DNA of 64,000 bases from assembly GCA_022841705.1 (NCBI GenBank), contig JALHQZ010000002.1:62001-126000 (forward strand), read 5' to 3'. The position numbers were made by a program, and so were the translations under genes. The number at the start of each line of letters is the position of its first letter. The stretch's first letter is position 1. The stretch is from Pirellulales bacterium (GTDB lineage Bacteria > Planctomycetota > Planctomycetia > Pirellulales > Lacipirellulaceae). A model generated the notes under the pieces. It worked only from the letters and a program-made list of their open reading frames with translations. It made no database searches and had not been told where the DNA came from. This document shows positions 27,662-36,102 of the stretch, in pieces.

Positions 27662-30487
27662 ATGCTGCTTCGCGCGCTTGCTGGTTGGTTGTTGTATGTT
27701 GCCTCGGCGGCGAGCGCTACGGAAAGTTCGCTCGCAGTCACCCATCTCCGCACCGAATCTTGCGAGACGCCGCTGGGGATCGACAACACCGCCCCGCGGT
27801 TCTCATGGCGGCTAGAAGCCGAAGCGCCGAATGTCATGCAGGCCGCCTATCAGGTGCTGGTAGCGACCGAGCCCAGCAAGCTGACTCCCGACGAGGCCGA
27901 CTTGTGGAACAGTGGGTGGATTTCCACCACCCGCAGCACCGGCATTGCCTACGCCGGAAAGCCACTCGCCGCGCGGCAGCGCGGTTTTTGGAGCGTCCGA
28001 GTTCGTACAAAATCGGGCTCAGAAACAAAGTGGGCCGAACCAACGTGGTTCGAACTGGGATTGCTCCCGCCGGAAGATTGGATAGCCCGCTGGATCGGCA
28101 TGGACCCTGCACAGCGTGGCGCCAGCGCGCCGTGGTTTCGCAAGGTTCTCGAAGTAAAGCGTCCGCTCAAGCACGCCCGGGTTTACTCCTGCGGGCTGGG
28201 ATACTACGAGCTCTACGTCAATGGCGCGAAGGTAAGCGATCGCGTGCTGCACCCCGGACAGACCGACTATGAAGCCCGCGCCTTCACAACCACCGATGAT
28301 GTCACGCGTGAGTTGCAAGTGGGGATGAACTGCATCGGGCTGTGGCTGGGCGATGGCTGGTACAACCAAGACCGAGTTTGGGCGGAACAGAAACTGGCGT
28401 ACGGTCCGCCGCGCGGCATCGTACAACTAGAACTCACTTACCAAGATGGAACGCGCGAAGTAATCGGCACCGGCGCCGACTGGAAATCATCGGCCAGCCC
28501 AATTCTCTCTAGCAACATCTACGTCGGCGAAATGTTTGACGCCCGCCGCGACAATCCGCGGTGGTCTCTGGCCGAGTTTGACGATTCCCAGTGGACGGCA
28601 GCGGTGGAGGTCGAAGGCCCAGGCGGTCGTCTGGTGTCGCAACTTCCCTGCCCGCCGATTCGCGTGGTGGAGGAGCTGCCCACCAAAGAACTTACCCACG
28701 TGAACCTCGACACTTGGCTCTACGACTTCGGTCAGAACTTCGCTGGCTGGTGTCAGCTCACCATCGATGCCGAGCCGGGGACCGAAATTGAATTGTCGTT
28801 TGGTGAGAAGAAGACCCCCGATGGCCGGATCGATCATTCCACCGGCGGTGAAATGCACACCAAGACACGCCAGATCGATCGCTACATCTGCCGCGGTGAC
28901 GGAAAAGAAGTTTGGCGCCCGCGCTTCACTTATCACGGCTTTCAGTTCGCAGAGCTGCGCGTATTATCGGGAAAGCTTAAGTCGCCGCCCACCAAAGAAA
29001 CGCTCTTGGGGATGGTGGTGCATACCGATACCCGGCCCGTGGGCAATTTCGCGTGCTCCGACAGACTGCTCGAACGGATTCACACGATGGCGCGGTGGAC
29101 GCAGCGCAGCAATATGCACAGCGTGCCGACCGATTGCCCCATTCGCGAGCGCTGCGGCTGGACGGGCGACGCCCATCACACCACGCCGATGACGCTTTAC
29201 AACTTCGACGCGGCGACCTACTGGGAAAAGTATCTCGCGGACATGCAAACCAGCGGCGCCGCGGAAGCCGAGACGACCTTCTTCAATCAAGGTTTCAACG
29301 ACCAGCGCCCGGCCACCAAGCCCGCAATGATCCCCTACATGATTGCGCCGGGCCGACGGAAGTGCGGTGGCGCATGCCCCGATTTCGGCTCCGCGATCGT
29401 CCTCATTCCGTGGCAGTGTTACTTGTTCACCGGCGATGAAACGGCGCTCGCGCGCTGCTATCCCTGCATGCAAGCCTGGACCGACTGGTTGCTGAAACTA
29501 GCCGCACCGCACGATGGACTGGTGGTCGATGGACTCGGTGATTGGTGCGCGACGACCTTTGTGGTTAATCTCGAAGATCGCATTGATCCCAATTGGATCG
29601 GCAACCGTGAGATTCCGATCACTTCGACGATCTATCTCGTGCGCTGTTTAGAAACCATGCGGGCAACGGCCCAAGTGCTCGGAAAACCGGAAGATGCTAA
29701 GCGCTATCTCGATCAACTGACCGCAACTAAGGCGACCTACATCAAAGCGTTCCTCGATGAACAGAAGATGCCGCTGACGTCGCAAGCGAGCTTGGCCCTC
29801 ACGCTACGTCATGGCTTGGCGCCGCCGACGCAACACGAACAACTTCGGGAGCGATTGCGCTCTGCGGTGGCCGATGCGGATGGCAAGTTCACCACCGGCA
29901 TCATCGGCACGCCTCATGTATTCAATGTGTTGGCTGAACAAGGGGACGATCGACTAGCGCATCAGATGCTCATCGACCCGCGGGCGCCTGGCTACGCCGC
30001 CCTCCTCGATTGGGGCGCCACCACGCTGTGGGAAGTGTGGACCAAAAGTTACGAAGAGAATATCCGCAGCATGAGTCACCCGATGCAAGGAGGCTTCGCC
30101 CATTTCTTCTACAGCGCGCTCGGCGGCTTACAACCACTCGCAAGTCATCCGGGATTTGAGCGATTTGTATTGCGACCCGAGCTGACCGCTGAAGTGCAGT
30201 TCGCGAAGATCGATTACGAGTCGGTTCGTGGAACCATTCGCAGCGACTGGCGAGTAAGTGACGGTGCGTTCCGTTGGCAGATCGTGGCGCCGCCGAACTC
30301 AATGGTCGAAGCAATGTTGCCGAGTGCGAATGTCGAAAGCGTTGAGCTTAACGGTCAGCCGCTCACACCCGAACGACTTGAGCTGCGTTCCACAGCCGAA
30401 GGGCCCCGAGCGACCATCGAACTCGGTAGCGGCGCCTGGGTGCTGACGCAACCAATTGCATCAACGTCCGCAGCGGAGAGAAACTGA
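27662..30487 (+). CDS. Second exported alpha-L-rhamnosidase, GH78
   Basis: This 941-residue GH78 enzyme has a short signal peptide (MLLRALAGWLLYVASAASA). The order is the same as in the 10717 gene: N-terminal fibronectin-like domain (LRTESCETPLGIDNTAPRFSWRL), jelly roll (RVYSCGLGYYELYVNGAKV), a domain with WLYDFGQNFAGWCQLTIDAEPG, catalytic barrel and C-terminal sandwich. The acid motif is TDCPIRERCGWTGDAH with E496; the base candidate is E791 in TTLWEVWTKSY. The Asp just before the acid in the canonical DE pair is Arg here (I-R-E), a subfamily difference from the first enzyme. The stop overlaps the next gene's ATG by one base, implying translational coupling. It probably removes rhamnose in a linkage or position different from the first GH78. 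Confidence 0.94.
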   Translation: MLLRALAGWLLYVASAASATESSLAVTHLRTESCETPLGIDNTAPRFSWRLEAEAPNVMQAAYQVLVATEPSKLTPDEADLWNSGWISTTRSTGIAYAGKPLAARQRGFWSVRVRTKSGSETKWAEPTWFELGLLPPEDWIARWIGMDPAQRGASAPWFRKVLEVKRPLKHARVYSCGLGYYELYVNGAKVSDRVLHPGQTDYEARAFTTTDDVTRELQVGMNCIGLWLGDGWYNQDRVWAEQKLAYGPPRGIVQLELTYQDGTREVIGTGADWKSSASPILSSNIYVGEMFDARRDNPRWSLAEFDDSQWTAAVEVEGPGGRLVSQLPCPPIRVVEELPTKELTHVNLDTWLYDFGQNFAGWCQLTIDAEPGTEIELSFGEKKTPDGRIDHSTGGEMHTKTRQIDRYICRGDGKEVWRPRFTYHGFQFAELRVLSGKLKSPPTKETLLGMVVHTDTRPVGNFACSDRLLERIHTMARWTQRSNMHSVPTDCPIRERCGWTGDAHHTTPMTLYNFDAATYWEKYLADMQTSGAAEAETTFFNQGFNDQRPATKPAMIPYMIAPGRRKCGGACPDFGSAIVLIPWQCYLFTGDETALARCYPCMQAWTDWLLKLAAPHDGLVVDGLGDWCATTFVVNLEDRIDPNWIGNREIPITSTIYLVRCLETMRATAQVLGKPEDAKRYLDQLTATKATYIKAFLDEQKMPLTSQASLALTLRHGLAPPTQHEQLRERLRSAVADADGKFTTGIIGTPHVFNVLAEQGDDRLAHQMLIDPRAPGYAALLDWGATTLWEVWTKSYEENIRSMSHPMQGGFAHFFYSALGGLQPLASHPGFERFVLRPELTAEVQFAKIDYESVRGTIRSDWRVSDGAFRWQIVAPPNSMVEAMLPSANVESVELNGQPLTPERLELRSTAEGPRATIELGSGAWVLTQPIASTSAAERN

Positions 30488-33282
30488 TGCCCGTTGCGCG
30501 CGCCGCGTCTTTTTTGCTAGTATCCGGGCTGAGTCTGCTGCTCGTCGGGCTCACCATACCCTCCGCGATTGCCGCCGAGTGGCCGGGAGCAACGCCCCTC
30601 GCGCGGCCGTGGGCGTATTGGCATTGGTTCGGCAGCGCCACGAACGAAGCAGAACTCTCCCACAGCCTCGCCGACTACGCTGCGGCCGGGTTAGGTGGTT
30701 TGCACATCGTGCCGACGTATCCCGTGATCGGCGAAGACCAGCGCAACGTCCCTTTTCTTTCGCCGCGCTGGAACGAGCTCATGGCGCACACGCTGAGAGA
30801 AGCAAAACGGCTGGGGTTGGAAGTCGATGTCACCACCGGCACCGGCTGGCCCTTTGGCGGACCCAACATTGCCAGCGACGATGCCGCGCAGCGCTGGACT
30901 TTGGAGACGCTTGAGCTGCAAGCGGGTCGTGTTCCGCCGCTCGATGAAGGCGCTAGTTCAAGCAGCCGCAAACTCCTGGCGCTTGTGGCCGAAGGGCCCG
31001 CTGGTGCTCGTGAAGTTCTTTCGACCAGCGTCGACGAACTTACGAATTGGCAAGCGCCCTCCGACGACTGGCGTGTGCGTGCGCTATGGATGTCGCCCAC
31101 CAATTTGCCGGTGGAGCGCGCCGGACCTGGCGGCGAAGGCCCTGCGATTGATCACTTCCGCCGCGCGGCGATTGACAACTACATGCAGCGCTTCGGGCCA
31201 GTGTGGAGCCAGTCCAACGCCGGGATGCATGGCGTGTACTGTGATTCCTACGAGAACTGGGGATCGAATTGCACCGCCGATGTTCTTACGCAGTTCCAAA
31301 AGCGCCGCGGCTACGATCTCCGTGAGCACCTCACCGAGTTTGATCCGGAGAACCCCAGCCGCGACGCGCGACGCGTGCGGTACGATTACCGCTTAACCGT
31401 GGCTGAACTGATTGCCGAGAATTTCGCCGAGCCATGGTGTGCTTGGGCCCGCGAGCGGGGGCTGAACTCTCGCTACCAGGCGCACGGTTCGCCCGGCAAC
31501 ACGCTCGATCTCTACGCGCTGGCCGACACGCCGGAGGCGGAAGTGTTTGGCTCTGGCTGGCTCACGGCGACAGGCCAAACACCATTGGCGAATACACTTC
31601 CGGATCACGGCGGCGAGCCCGAAATTTTAACCCTTAAACTTGCGAGCTCCGCTGCCCACGTGATGGGTCGCCCGCATGTCTCTTGCGAAACTGGCACGTG
31701 GCTCGGCGAACAGTTCCAAACTCCGCTCGCTCATCTCAAGGGCCAAGTCGATTTGCTCATGGTCCTTGGGATCAACCGTGTCATCTTCCACGGCACGCCG
31801 CTCTCTCCACCAGAGGCCGAATGGCCCGGCTGGTTGTGGTATGCCCAAACGAGTATCGGTCCCTTCGCGCCTGAATGGAAATTCATGCCGGCGCTCAGCG
31901 AGTACATCGCGCGCTGCCAAGGTTGGTTGCAACAAGGGCGGCCCGATAACGACGTGCTGGTGTACTTTCCGATTCACGAGGTGTGGAGCAGCGACCTTGG
32001 CGCCCGTGATGGACTGCATTGCTCCACCGTGCATGACACCAAGGTGTGGATGGAACAGTTGATGCCTGGGTTCACGGCAGTGGGCCATCAGCTGTGGCGC
32101 CGCGGGTACGGGTTCGATGCGATTTCGGACCAGCAGCTTGCCAAGCTTCAAGTACGGGACGGTCACCTCGTCGCGCCGGGCGGAGAGTACCACGCGCTGG
32201 TGATCCCGCCCTGCCAATTTATGCCGCCGGAGACGATGGCCCACCTCGCCAAATTGGCAGATGCTGGCGCGAAGATTATCGCGCCCGGCGAATTGCCCAG
32301 CGATGTGCCTGGGTTCGGGCAACTTGAAGCACGCCGCGCTGCTTTTCGCACCAGTCGCACGGCGCTCGGCGCCAAAGTTCTTGCTTCAACTGAGGAGAGT
32401 CAACCGACAAAGATAACCTATGATGCAAAGGTGCTCGAGGACTTGCTCACGCAAGCGGGAGTTGCGCGCGAGACCTGCGTCGACCAGGGCTTGCAGTTCA
32501 TACGCCGGCGGACGCATGACGGATCGATTTACTTCGTACTTAACGCGCAAGATCAGCCTTTTGACGATTGGATCGAGCTGGAGAGTGACGAAGGCAACGT
32601 CGTGCTGTGGGATCCGACTACCGGCAAAGTCGGCCGCGCCACCACCAAACAAGCCGGCAATCTGGCAGTCCGACTTCAACTTCCGCCGCGGGGCGCCATG
32701 ATTGTTACGACTCAGCGCGAACCCTTGCCTGCGGAAGAGTGGGTTTACCAGCGCGAGTCGCGCCGCCATTCGCTTGTCGGGCCGTGGCAAGTACAGTTTG
32801 TCTCTGGCGGGCCGGCGTTTCCCGCGCCGCGTGAAGTCGCCAAGCTTTCCGATTGGACCTCTTGGCCTGCGATTTCGGGCAGCGCTTCGCTCAGCGATTT
32901 CTCCGGCGCGGCGCGGTACGAGACGACCTTTAATCTTCCGAGCAGCTCGAAAGATTGGCGGCTCGATTTGGGTGACGTGCGGCATGTCGCCCGAGTGACG
33001 CTGAATGGCCAATCGGTTGGCGCTCGCGTTTCGCCGCCCTACGAGATGGATGTGACGGCACACGTTCGGCCCGGACAGAACGAGCTCGTGGTGGAGGTCG
33101 CAAATCTTCCGGCGAACCGGATTGCGGCGCTCGACCGAACCGGCGTTAAATGGCAAAAGTACTTCTTCGTGAATATGCAGTATCAGCCCTTTTCCGCGAG
33201 TAAGTGGGCGCCGTTGCCATCGGGGCTGCTTGGTCCTGTGGAACTGGTGGAACTTCAGCCGAGCCCTAGCGATTCGCCATGA
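30487..33282 (+). CDS. Exported alpha-L-rhamnosidase-type GH106
   Basis: This 931-residue protein has signal peptide MPVARAASFLLVSGLSLLLVGLTIPSAIAA. The N-terminal part carries GH106 features: RPWAYWHWFGSATNEAELSHSLADYAAAGLGGLHIVPTYP, then VDVTTGTGWPFGGPNI, HGVYCDSYENWGSNC, SRYQAHGSPGNTLDLYALADTPEAE and GRPHVSCETGTWLG. The C-terminus has a beta-sandwich (GAARYETTFNLPSSSKDWRLDLGDVRHVARVTLNGQSVG). Characterised GH106 enzymes cleave alpha-L-rhamnose from rhamnogalacturonan-type glycans. It is coupled upstream to the GH78 gene (one-base overlap) and downstream to the amidohydrolase (four-base ATGA overlap), so three proteins are made from one mRNA. Confidence 0.9.
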   Translation: MPVARAASFLLVSGLSLLLVGLTIPSAIAAEWPGATPLARPWAYWHWFGSATNEAELSHSLADYAAAGLGGLHIVPTYPVIGEDQRNVPFLSPRWNELMAHTLREAKRLGLEVDVTTGTGWPFGGPNIASDDAAQRWTLETLELQAGRVPPLDEGASSSSRKLLALVAEGPAGAREVLSTSVDELTNWQAPSDDWRVRALWMSPTNLPVERAGPGGEGPAIDHFRRAAIDNYMQRFGPVWSQSNAGMHGVYCDSYENWGSNCTADVLTQFQKRRGYDLREHLTEFDPENPSRDARRVRYDYRLTVAELIAENFAEPWCAWARERGLNSRYQAHGSPGNTLDLYALADTPEAEVFGSGWLTATGQTPLANTLPDHGGEPEILTLKLASSAAHVMGRPHVSCETGTWLGEQFQTPLAHLKGQVDLLMVLGINRVIFHGTPLSPPEAEWPGWLWYAQTSIGPFAPEWKFMPALSEYIARCQGWLQQGRPDNDVLVYFPIHEVWSSDLGARDGLHCSTVHDTKVWMEQLMPGFTAVGHQLWRRGYGFDAISDQQLAKLQVRDGHLVAPGGEYHALVIPPCQFMPPETMAHLAKLADAGAKIIAPGELPSDVPGFGQLEARRAAFRTSRTALGAKVLASTEESQPTKITYDAKVLEDLLTQAGVARETCVDQGLQFIRRRTHDGSIYFVLNAQDQPFDDWIELESDEGNVVLWDPTTGKVGRATTKQAGNLAVRLQLPPRGAMIVTTQREPLPAEEWVYQRESRRHSLVGPWQVQFVSGGPAFPAPREVAKLSDWTSWPAISGSASLSDFSGAARYETTFNLPSSSKDWRLDLGDVRHVARVTLNGQSVGARVSPPYEMDVTAHVRPGQNELVVEVANLPANRIAALDRTGVKWQKYFFVNMQYQPFSASKWAPLPSGLLGPVELVELQPSPSDSP

Positions 33283-34259
33283 ACCGCGCGATGATCGATT
33301 GCCAGAGTCATTTATTCTTGCCCGCTGTGCTGGAGTTGCTGCGACAGCGCAGCGAAGATCCGCGCATTGTCGAGCAAAACGGTCAGCTCACGCTGCACAT
33401 GGATTCCTGGGTGCGTAAGATTCCGCCGCACTACTGTGATGTCTCCGTGAAACTCGCCACGATGGACGCGGCGGGAATTGAGCTAACCCTGCTGAGCACG
33501 AATGACCCCGGGCCGGAATGGTTCGGCGCTGACGGGCCGCGCGCCGCGCAACTGGCGAACGTTGCCTTGGCCGAAATTGCCGCAGCGCACCCGACGAGAT
33601 TCTGTTGGCTCTGCGTGTTGCCGCTGCAAGACGCGACGGCGGCGGCGGCCGAACTCGACCGCTGCCGGCAAGACCCGCGGATGAAAGGCGTGCTGTTGTA
33701 TACCAATCTCGCCGGGCGGTGGTGCGATGAACCGCCATTCGAGTGGCTTTTCGCCCGCGCTGCCGAGCTTGGCTTACCGTTGGTCTTGCATCCCGCCAAA
33801 CCGCTGACATTGCAAGCCACCACCGGTCATGAACTCGTCGGCGCACTTGGTAATATGTTCGAAGATACGATCGCACTGGCGCGGATTATCGTCTCCGGAC
33901 TGCTGGATCGTTATCCGACCGTGAAGCTCGTTTGCCCGCATCTCGGCGGGGCGCTGCCGTTCTTGATTGGCCGGCTTGATCATCAAGTGCTGGTGCTCAA
34001 ACGGAGCAACCAACAGCTGCGGCAAGCGCCACGCGCGTACCTGCGGCAGATTTACTTTGATGTCGCCACGCCGATGGCGGAAACCATTCAGTTCGCGATT
34101 GATTTGCTGGGCCCCGAGCGATTGCTCTTCGCCAGCGACGACCCGTGGGTGGAGCCCACCGTCACGCGAGATGCCGTCCTTCGGCTCCAACTGCCCGCCG
34201 AAATGCAGTCGCGGCTGCTGGCGGGCAACGCGCGCGAGCTATTCCAGTTGTCGTCGTAG
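33279..34259 (+). CDS. Amidohydrolase/decarboxylase-family metal enzyme (COG2159-like)
   Basis: This 326-residue cytosolic TIM-barrel amidohydrolase-2 protein has DCQSHLF at the N-terminus (first His of the usual HxH replaced by Gln), MKGVLLYTNLAG, PLVLHPAKP, VKLVCPHLGGALPFLIGRLDH and the terminal FASDDPWVEP metal-site aspartate. It most resembles ACMSD/resorcylate decarboxylase-type or lactone-hydrolysing members. An L-rhamnonolactonase-like role in rhamnose catabolism would fit the two rhamnosidases it is translationally coupled to, but the sequence alone cannot distinguish this. ATG 33279 overlaps the GH106 stop as ATGA; 33291 is an alternative start. It is the last gene before the parS-like sites. 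Confidence 0.85.
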   Translation: MNRAMIDCQSHLFLPAVLELLRQRSEDPRIVEQNGQLTLHMDSWVRKIPPHYCDVSVKLATMDAAGIELTLLSTNDPGPEWFGADGPRAAQLANVALAEIAAAHPTRFCWLCVLPLQDATAAAAELDRCRQDPRMKGVLLYTNLAGRWCDEPPFEWLFARAAELGLPLVLHPAKPLTLQATTGHELVGALGNMFEDTIALARIIVSGLLDRYPTVKLVCPHLGGALPFLIGRLDHQVLVLKRSNQQLRQAPRAYLRQIYFDVATPMAETIQFAIDLLGPERLLFASDDPWVEPTVTRDAVLRLQLPAEMQSRLLAGNARELFQLSS

Positions 34260-34281
34260 GGCGATGGGTGAGGGTCGCGGG

Positions 34282-34307
34282 AAAATTGTTCCACGTGGAA
34301 CAATTTT
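34282..34307. promoter_or_regulatory. parS-like site 1 (ParB-binding palindrome)
   Basis: A perfect 26-bp palindrome contains TGTTCCACGTGGAACA (34287-34302). Against the bacterial parS consensus TGTTNCACGTGAAACA it differs only by the symmetric variant at position 12. It begins 23 bases after the amidohydrolase stop, in a convergent intergenic gap. No parA or parB lies in this window. Confidence 0.75.
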
Positions 34308-34311
34308 GGGT

Positions 34312-34349
34312 CCGCCGTGAATTGTTTCACGTGAAACAATTCACGGCGG
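34312..34349. promoter_or_regulatory. parS-like site 2 within a 38-bp palindrome
   Basis: TGTTTCACGTGAAACA (34323-34338) is an exact match to the parS consensus. The symmetry extends without mismatch to 34312-34349. The centre is 36 bases from the centre of site 1. The extra GC arms could also form a transcript hairpin, so a dual segregation/terminator role is possible. Confidence 0.8.
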
Positions 34350-34367
34350 GCACATTGCAAATTTCGA

Positions 34368-34445
34368 GTGGCTACAAAAGTCTCTTGACAGATCCTTTTT
34401 GGCCCCTCTTTGTGCGGGTGGCTACAATTTGGGCTTGACAAATGG
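34368..34445. repeat. Direct repeat with 50-base period next to parS-like sites
   Basis: GTGGCTACAA-6 nt-CTTGACA occurs at 34368-34390 and again at 34418-34440. The TTGACA elements lack a well-placed -10 on the plus strand. The repeat's role is unknown; it may be an accessory binding site or a small duplication. Confidence 0.5.
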
Positions 34446-34459
34446 CGCCGACAGGTTCG

Positions 34460-35608
34460 TCACTTCGATAGTTGAATCCCGAGCGCCTTGATGCGCGAAG
34501 AAAGAGTTGTCGGCTTGATGTCCAACAGTTCGGCAGCTCCTCCGGGGCCGGCGATTTTGCCGCTCGCGGCATTGAGCGCGGCGCGGATATTGTCTGCCTC
34601 GAGCTGACGAATTTGGGCGTCGGTTCGGACCGGGGGATCGGCAGTCGACGTCGCCAGCGTGGGACCCGCGACGCCGGCGGTGGGCAGTTCAATTCGCAGT
34701 CGGCCGGGCGGAGAAGTAATCAGGGCGCGTTCAATGACGTGCTGCAGTTCGCGCACATTCCCTGGCCAGCCGTACTGCTGCAAGCGCTGCGCGACGGCCA
34801 GCGTGAGGACTGGTTTTGGCTTGCCGAGTTTCCGCGCCAAAGTTTCCGAAAAGTGCTCGGCCAAAAGGGGCACATCTTCTTTGCGCCTCCGGAGCGACGG
34901 GACTTCAACAGGGAAGACGCTGAGCCGGTAGAACAAGTCTTGGCGAAATCGACCCGCTTCTGCTTCCGTTCGCAGGTCACGATTGGTGGCTGCGATGATC
35001 CGCACGTTCACTCTTCGAGTCCGCTCTTCACCGATTCGTTCTAGTTCACCTTCTTGCAGGACGCGGAGCAGTTTCGCTTGCAGCTCGAGGGGAATTCCAC
35101 CAACCTCGTCGAGAAACAGGGTGCCCCCTTCGGCCAACTCGAAGCGGCCGATGCGATCGCGCAAAGCGCCGGTGAAGGCGCCTTTGGCATGGCCGAAGAA
35201 TTCACTTTCGTACAGCTCACGAGGCACGGCAGCGCAGTTGACTTTGATCAGCGACCGACCCGAACGTTTGCTGCGGCGGTGAATTTCGCGCGCGACGAGC
35301 TCTTTGCCGGTTCCGCTTTCGCCGAGGATGAGCACGGCAGCGTCGGTGGGCGCGACGAGGTCGATCTGTCGGGCGACCGCTTCGAGCGCTACACTTTGCC
35401 CAACCAATTCGCCGAACGTTCCCACCTCGGTAAGTTCCTCACGCAGAACTTCATTTTCAAGTTCGAGCTGCTTGCGCAATGCGTCGACTTCGGCGAATGC
35501 CCGGGCGGTGTTGATTGCCGCCGCGGCGTGATCGGCAATCATGCGCAGCCAGCCCATGCAGTCGCTGGCGATGGGTTGCCGCGCGAAGACGGCGAGCACG
35601 CCCAACAC
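34460..35608 (-). CDS. 5'-truncated sigma-54-dependent activator (GAF remnant, AAA+, Fis HTH)
   Basis: This 382-residue bacterial enhancer-binding protein activates sigma-54 RNA polymerase. AAA+ motifs are complete: Walker [15 protein letters not shown] loop ([11 protein letters not shown]), Walker [10 protein letters not shown] and WPGNVREL. A Fis-type helix-turn-helix closes the protein ([21 protein letters not shown]). Only the end of the sensory GAF domain remains. In-frame codons upstream of the GTG at 35608 still read [18 protein letters not shown], as expected for a GAF domain, but homology stops at about 35662. There the sequence becomes a PEP-CTERM tail on the opposite strand. The sensor part was evidently lost in a rearrangement, so the protein may be a pseudogene or act without its signal input. 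Confidence 0.85.
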   Translation of the reverse strand: MLGVLAVFARQPIASDCMGWLRMIADHAAAAINTARAFAEVDALRKQLELENEVLREELTEVGTFGELVGQSVALEAVARQIDLVAPTDAAVLILGESGTGKELVAREIHRRSKRSGRSLIKVNCAAVPRELYESEFFGHAKGAFTGALRDRIGRFELAEGGTLFLDEVGGIPLELQAKLLRVLQEGELERIGEERTRRVNVRIIAATNRDLRTEAEAGRFRQDLFYRLSVFPVEVPSLRRRKEDVPLLAEHFSETLARKLGKPKPVLTLAVAQRLQQYGWPGNVRELQHVIERALITSPPGRLRIELPTAGVAGPTLATSTADPPVRTDAQIRQLEADNIRAALNAASGKIAGPGGAAELLDIKPTTLSSRIKALGIQLSK

Positions 35609-35662
35609 CTCGCCGCGGTTAATGAGTGGTTGACCAGCAAAGCCGCGAATGCCCTCCCCGCG

Positions 35663-35755
35663 GCGACGAGCGTGCCGGAACCGGCGAGCGTTGTGGTGCT
35701 GTTCGCCATTCTCATCAATAGCCGGGGAGCTACGCTCCGCGGCGTGCGGAGTTGA
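35663..35755 (+). pseudogene. PEP-CTERM gene 3'-end remnant
   Basis: Plus-strand codons read [17 protein letters not shown] and then run into repeat-like sequence before a stop at 35753-35755. The start closely resembles the PEP-CTERM tail of the 36103-39522 gene (SVPEPASMVVMLVLFA), including the codons for VPEPAS. No matching upstream coding sequence exists, because it abuts the truncated GAF coding region of the antisense regulator. Confidence 0.7.
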
Positions 35756-35885
35756 GATTCGATGCGGCGTCGCGCAATAATCGAACGCCGCGGACCGTAG
35801 GTCGTGCGGCTATTGAGGGGAATTTCGCCTCCTTTGGGGGCAGGAGAACTGCAAAGTCGAACTTGAAGTATCGCACGCATCGTAG

Positions 35886-35986
35886 CCCTCTCCCTCCGGG
35901 AGAGGGTTGGGTGAGGGCCGGCTTCACAGAGAAACTGGTCGGTACCCACTCCACCCTCACCCCTGCCCTCTCCCGGAGGGAGAGGG
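35886..35986. repeat. REP-type inverted pair (CCCTCTCC... units)
   Basis: Unit 35886-35918 (hairpin CCCTCTCCCTCCGGGAGAGGG, then TTGGGTGAGGG) and unit 35954-35986 in opposite orientation (CCCTCACCCCTG, then hairpin CCCTCTCCCGGAGGGAGAGGG) form a classic paired REP arrangement. The rest of the 35756-36102 gap shows only a degenerate GC palindrome near 35725-35800 and no gene. Confidence 0.75.
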
Positions 35987-36102
35987 AGAAATCGCGACTT
36001 TGTAGTTCTCCAGCCATTGCGGGGATCCTTGCTACCCGGCGGCGGGGATCGGTGGTAGCATGTGGCGAGCCGTAACGAAGCCGCCACCCGGAGTCCTCTC
36101 CC

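Noticed and set aside
34385..34427. TTGACA with TACAAT as a plus-strand promoter
   Set aside because: The spacing is 31 bases, and only convergent gene ends lie downstream.
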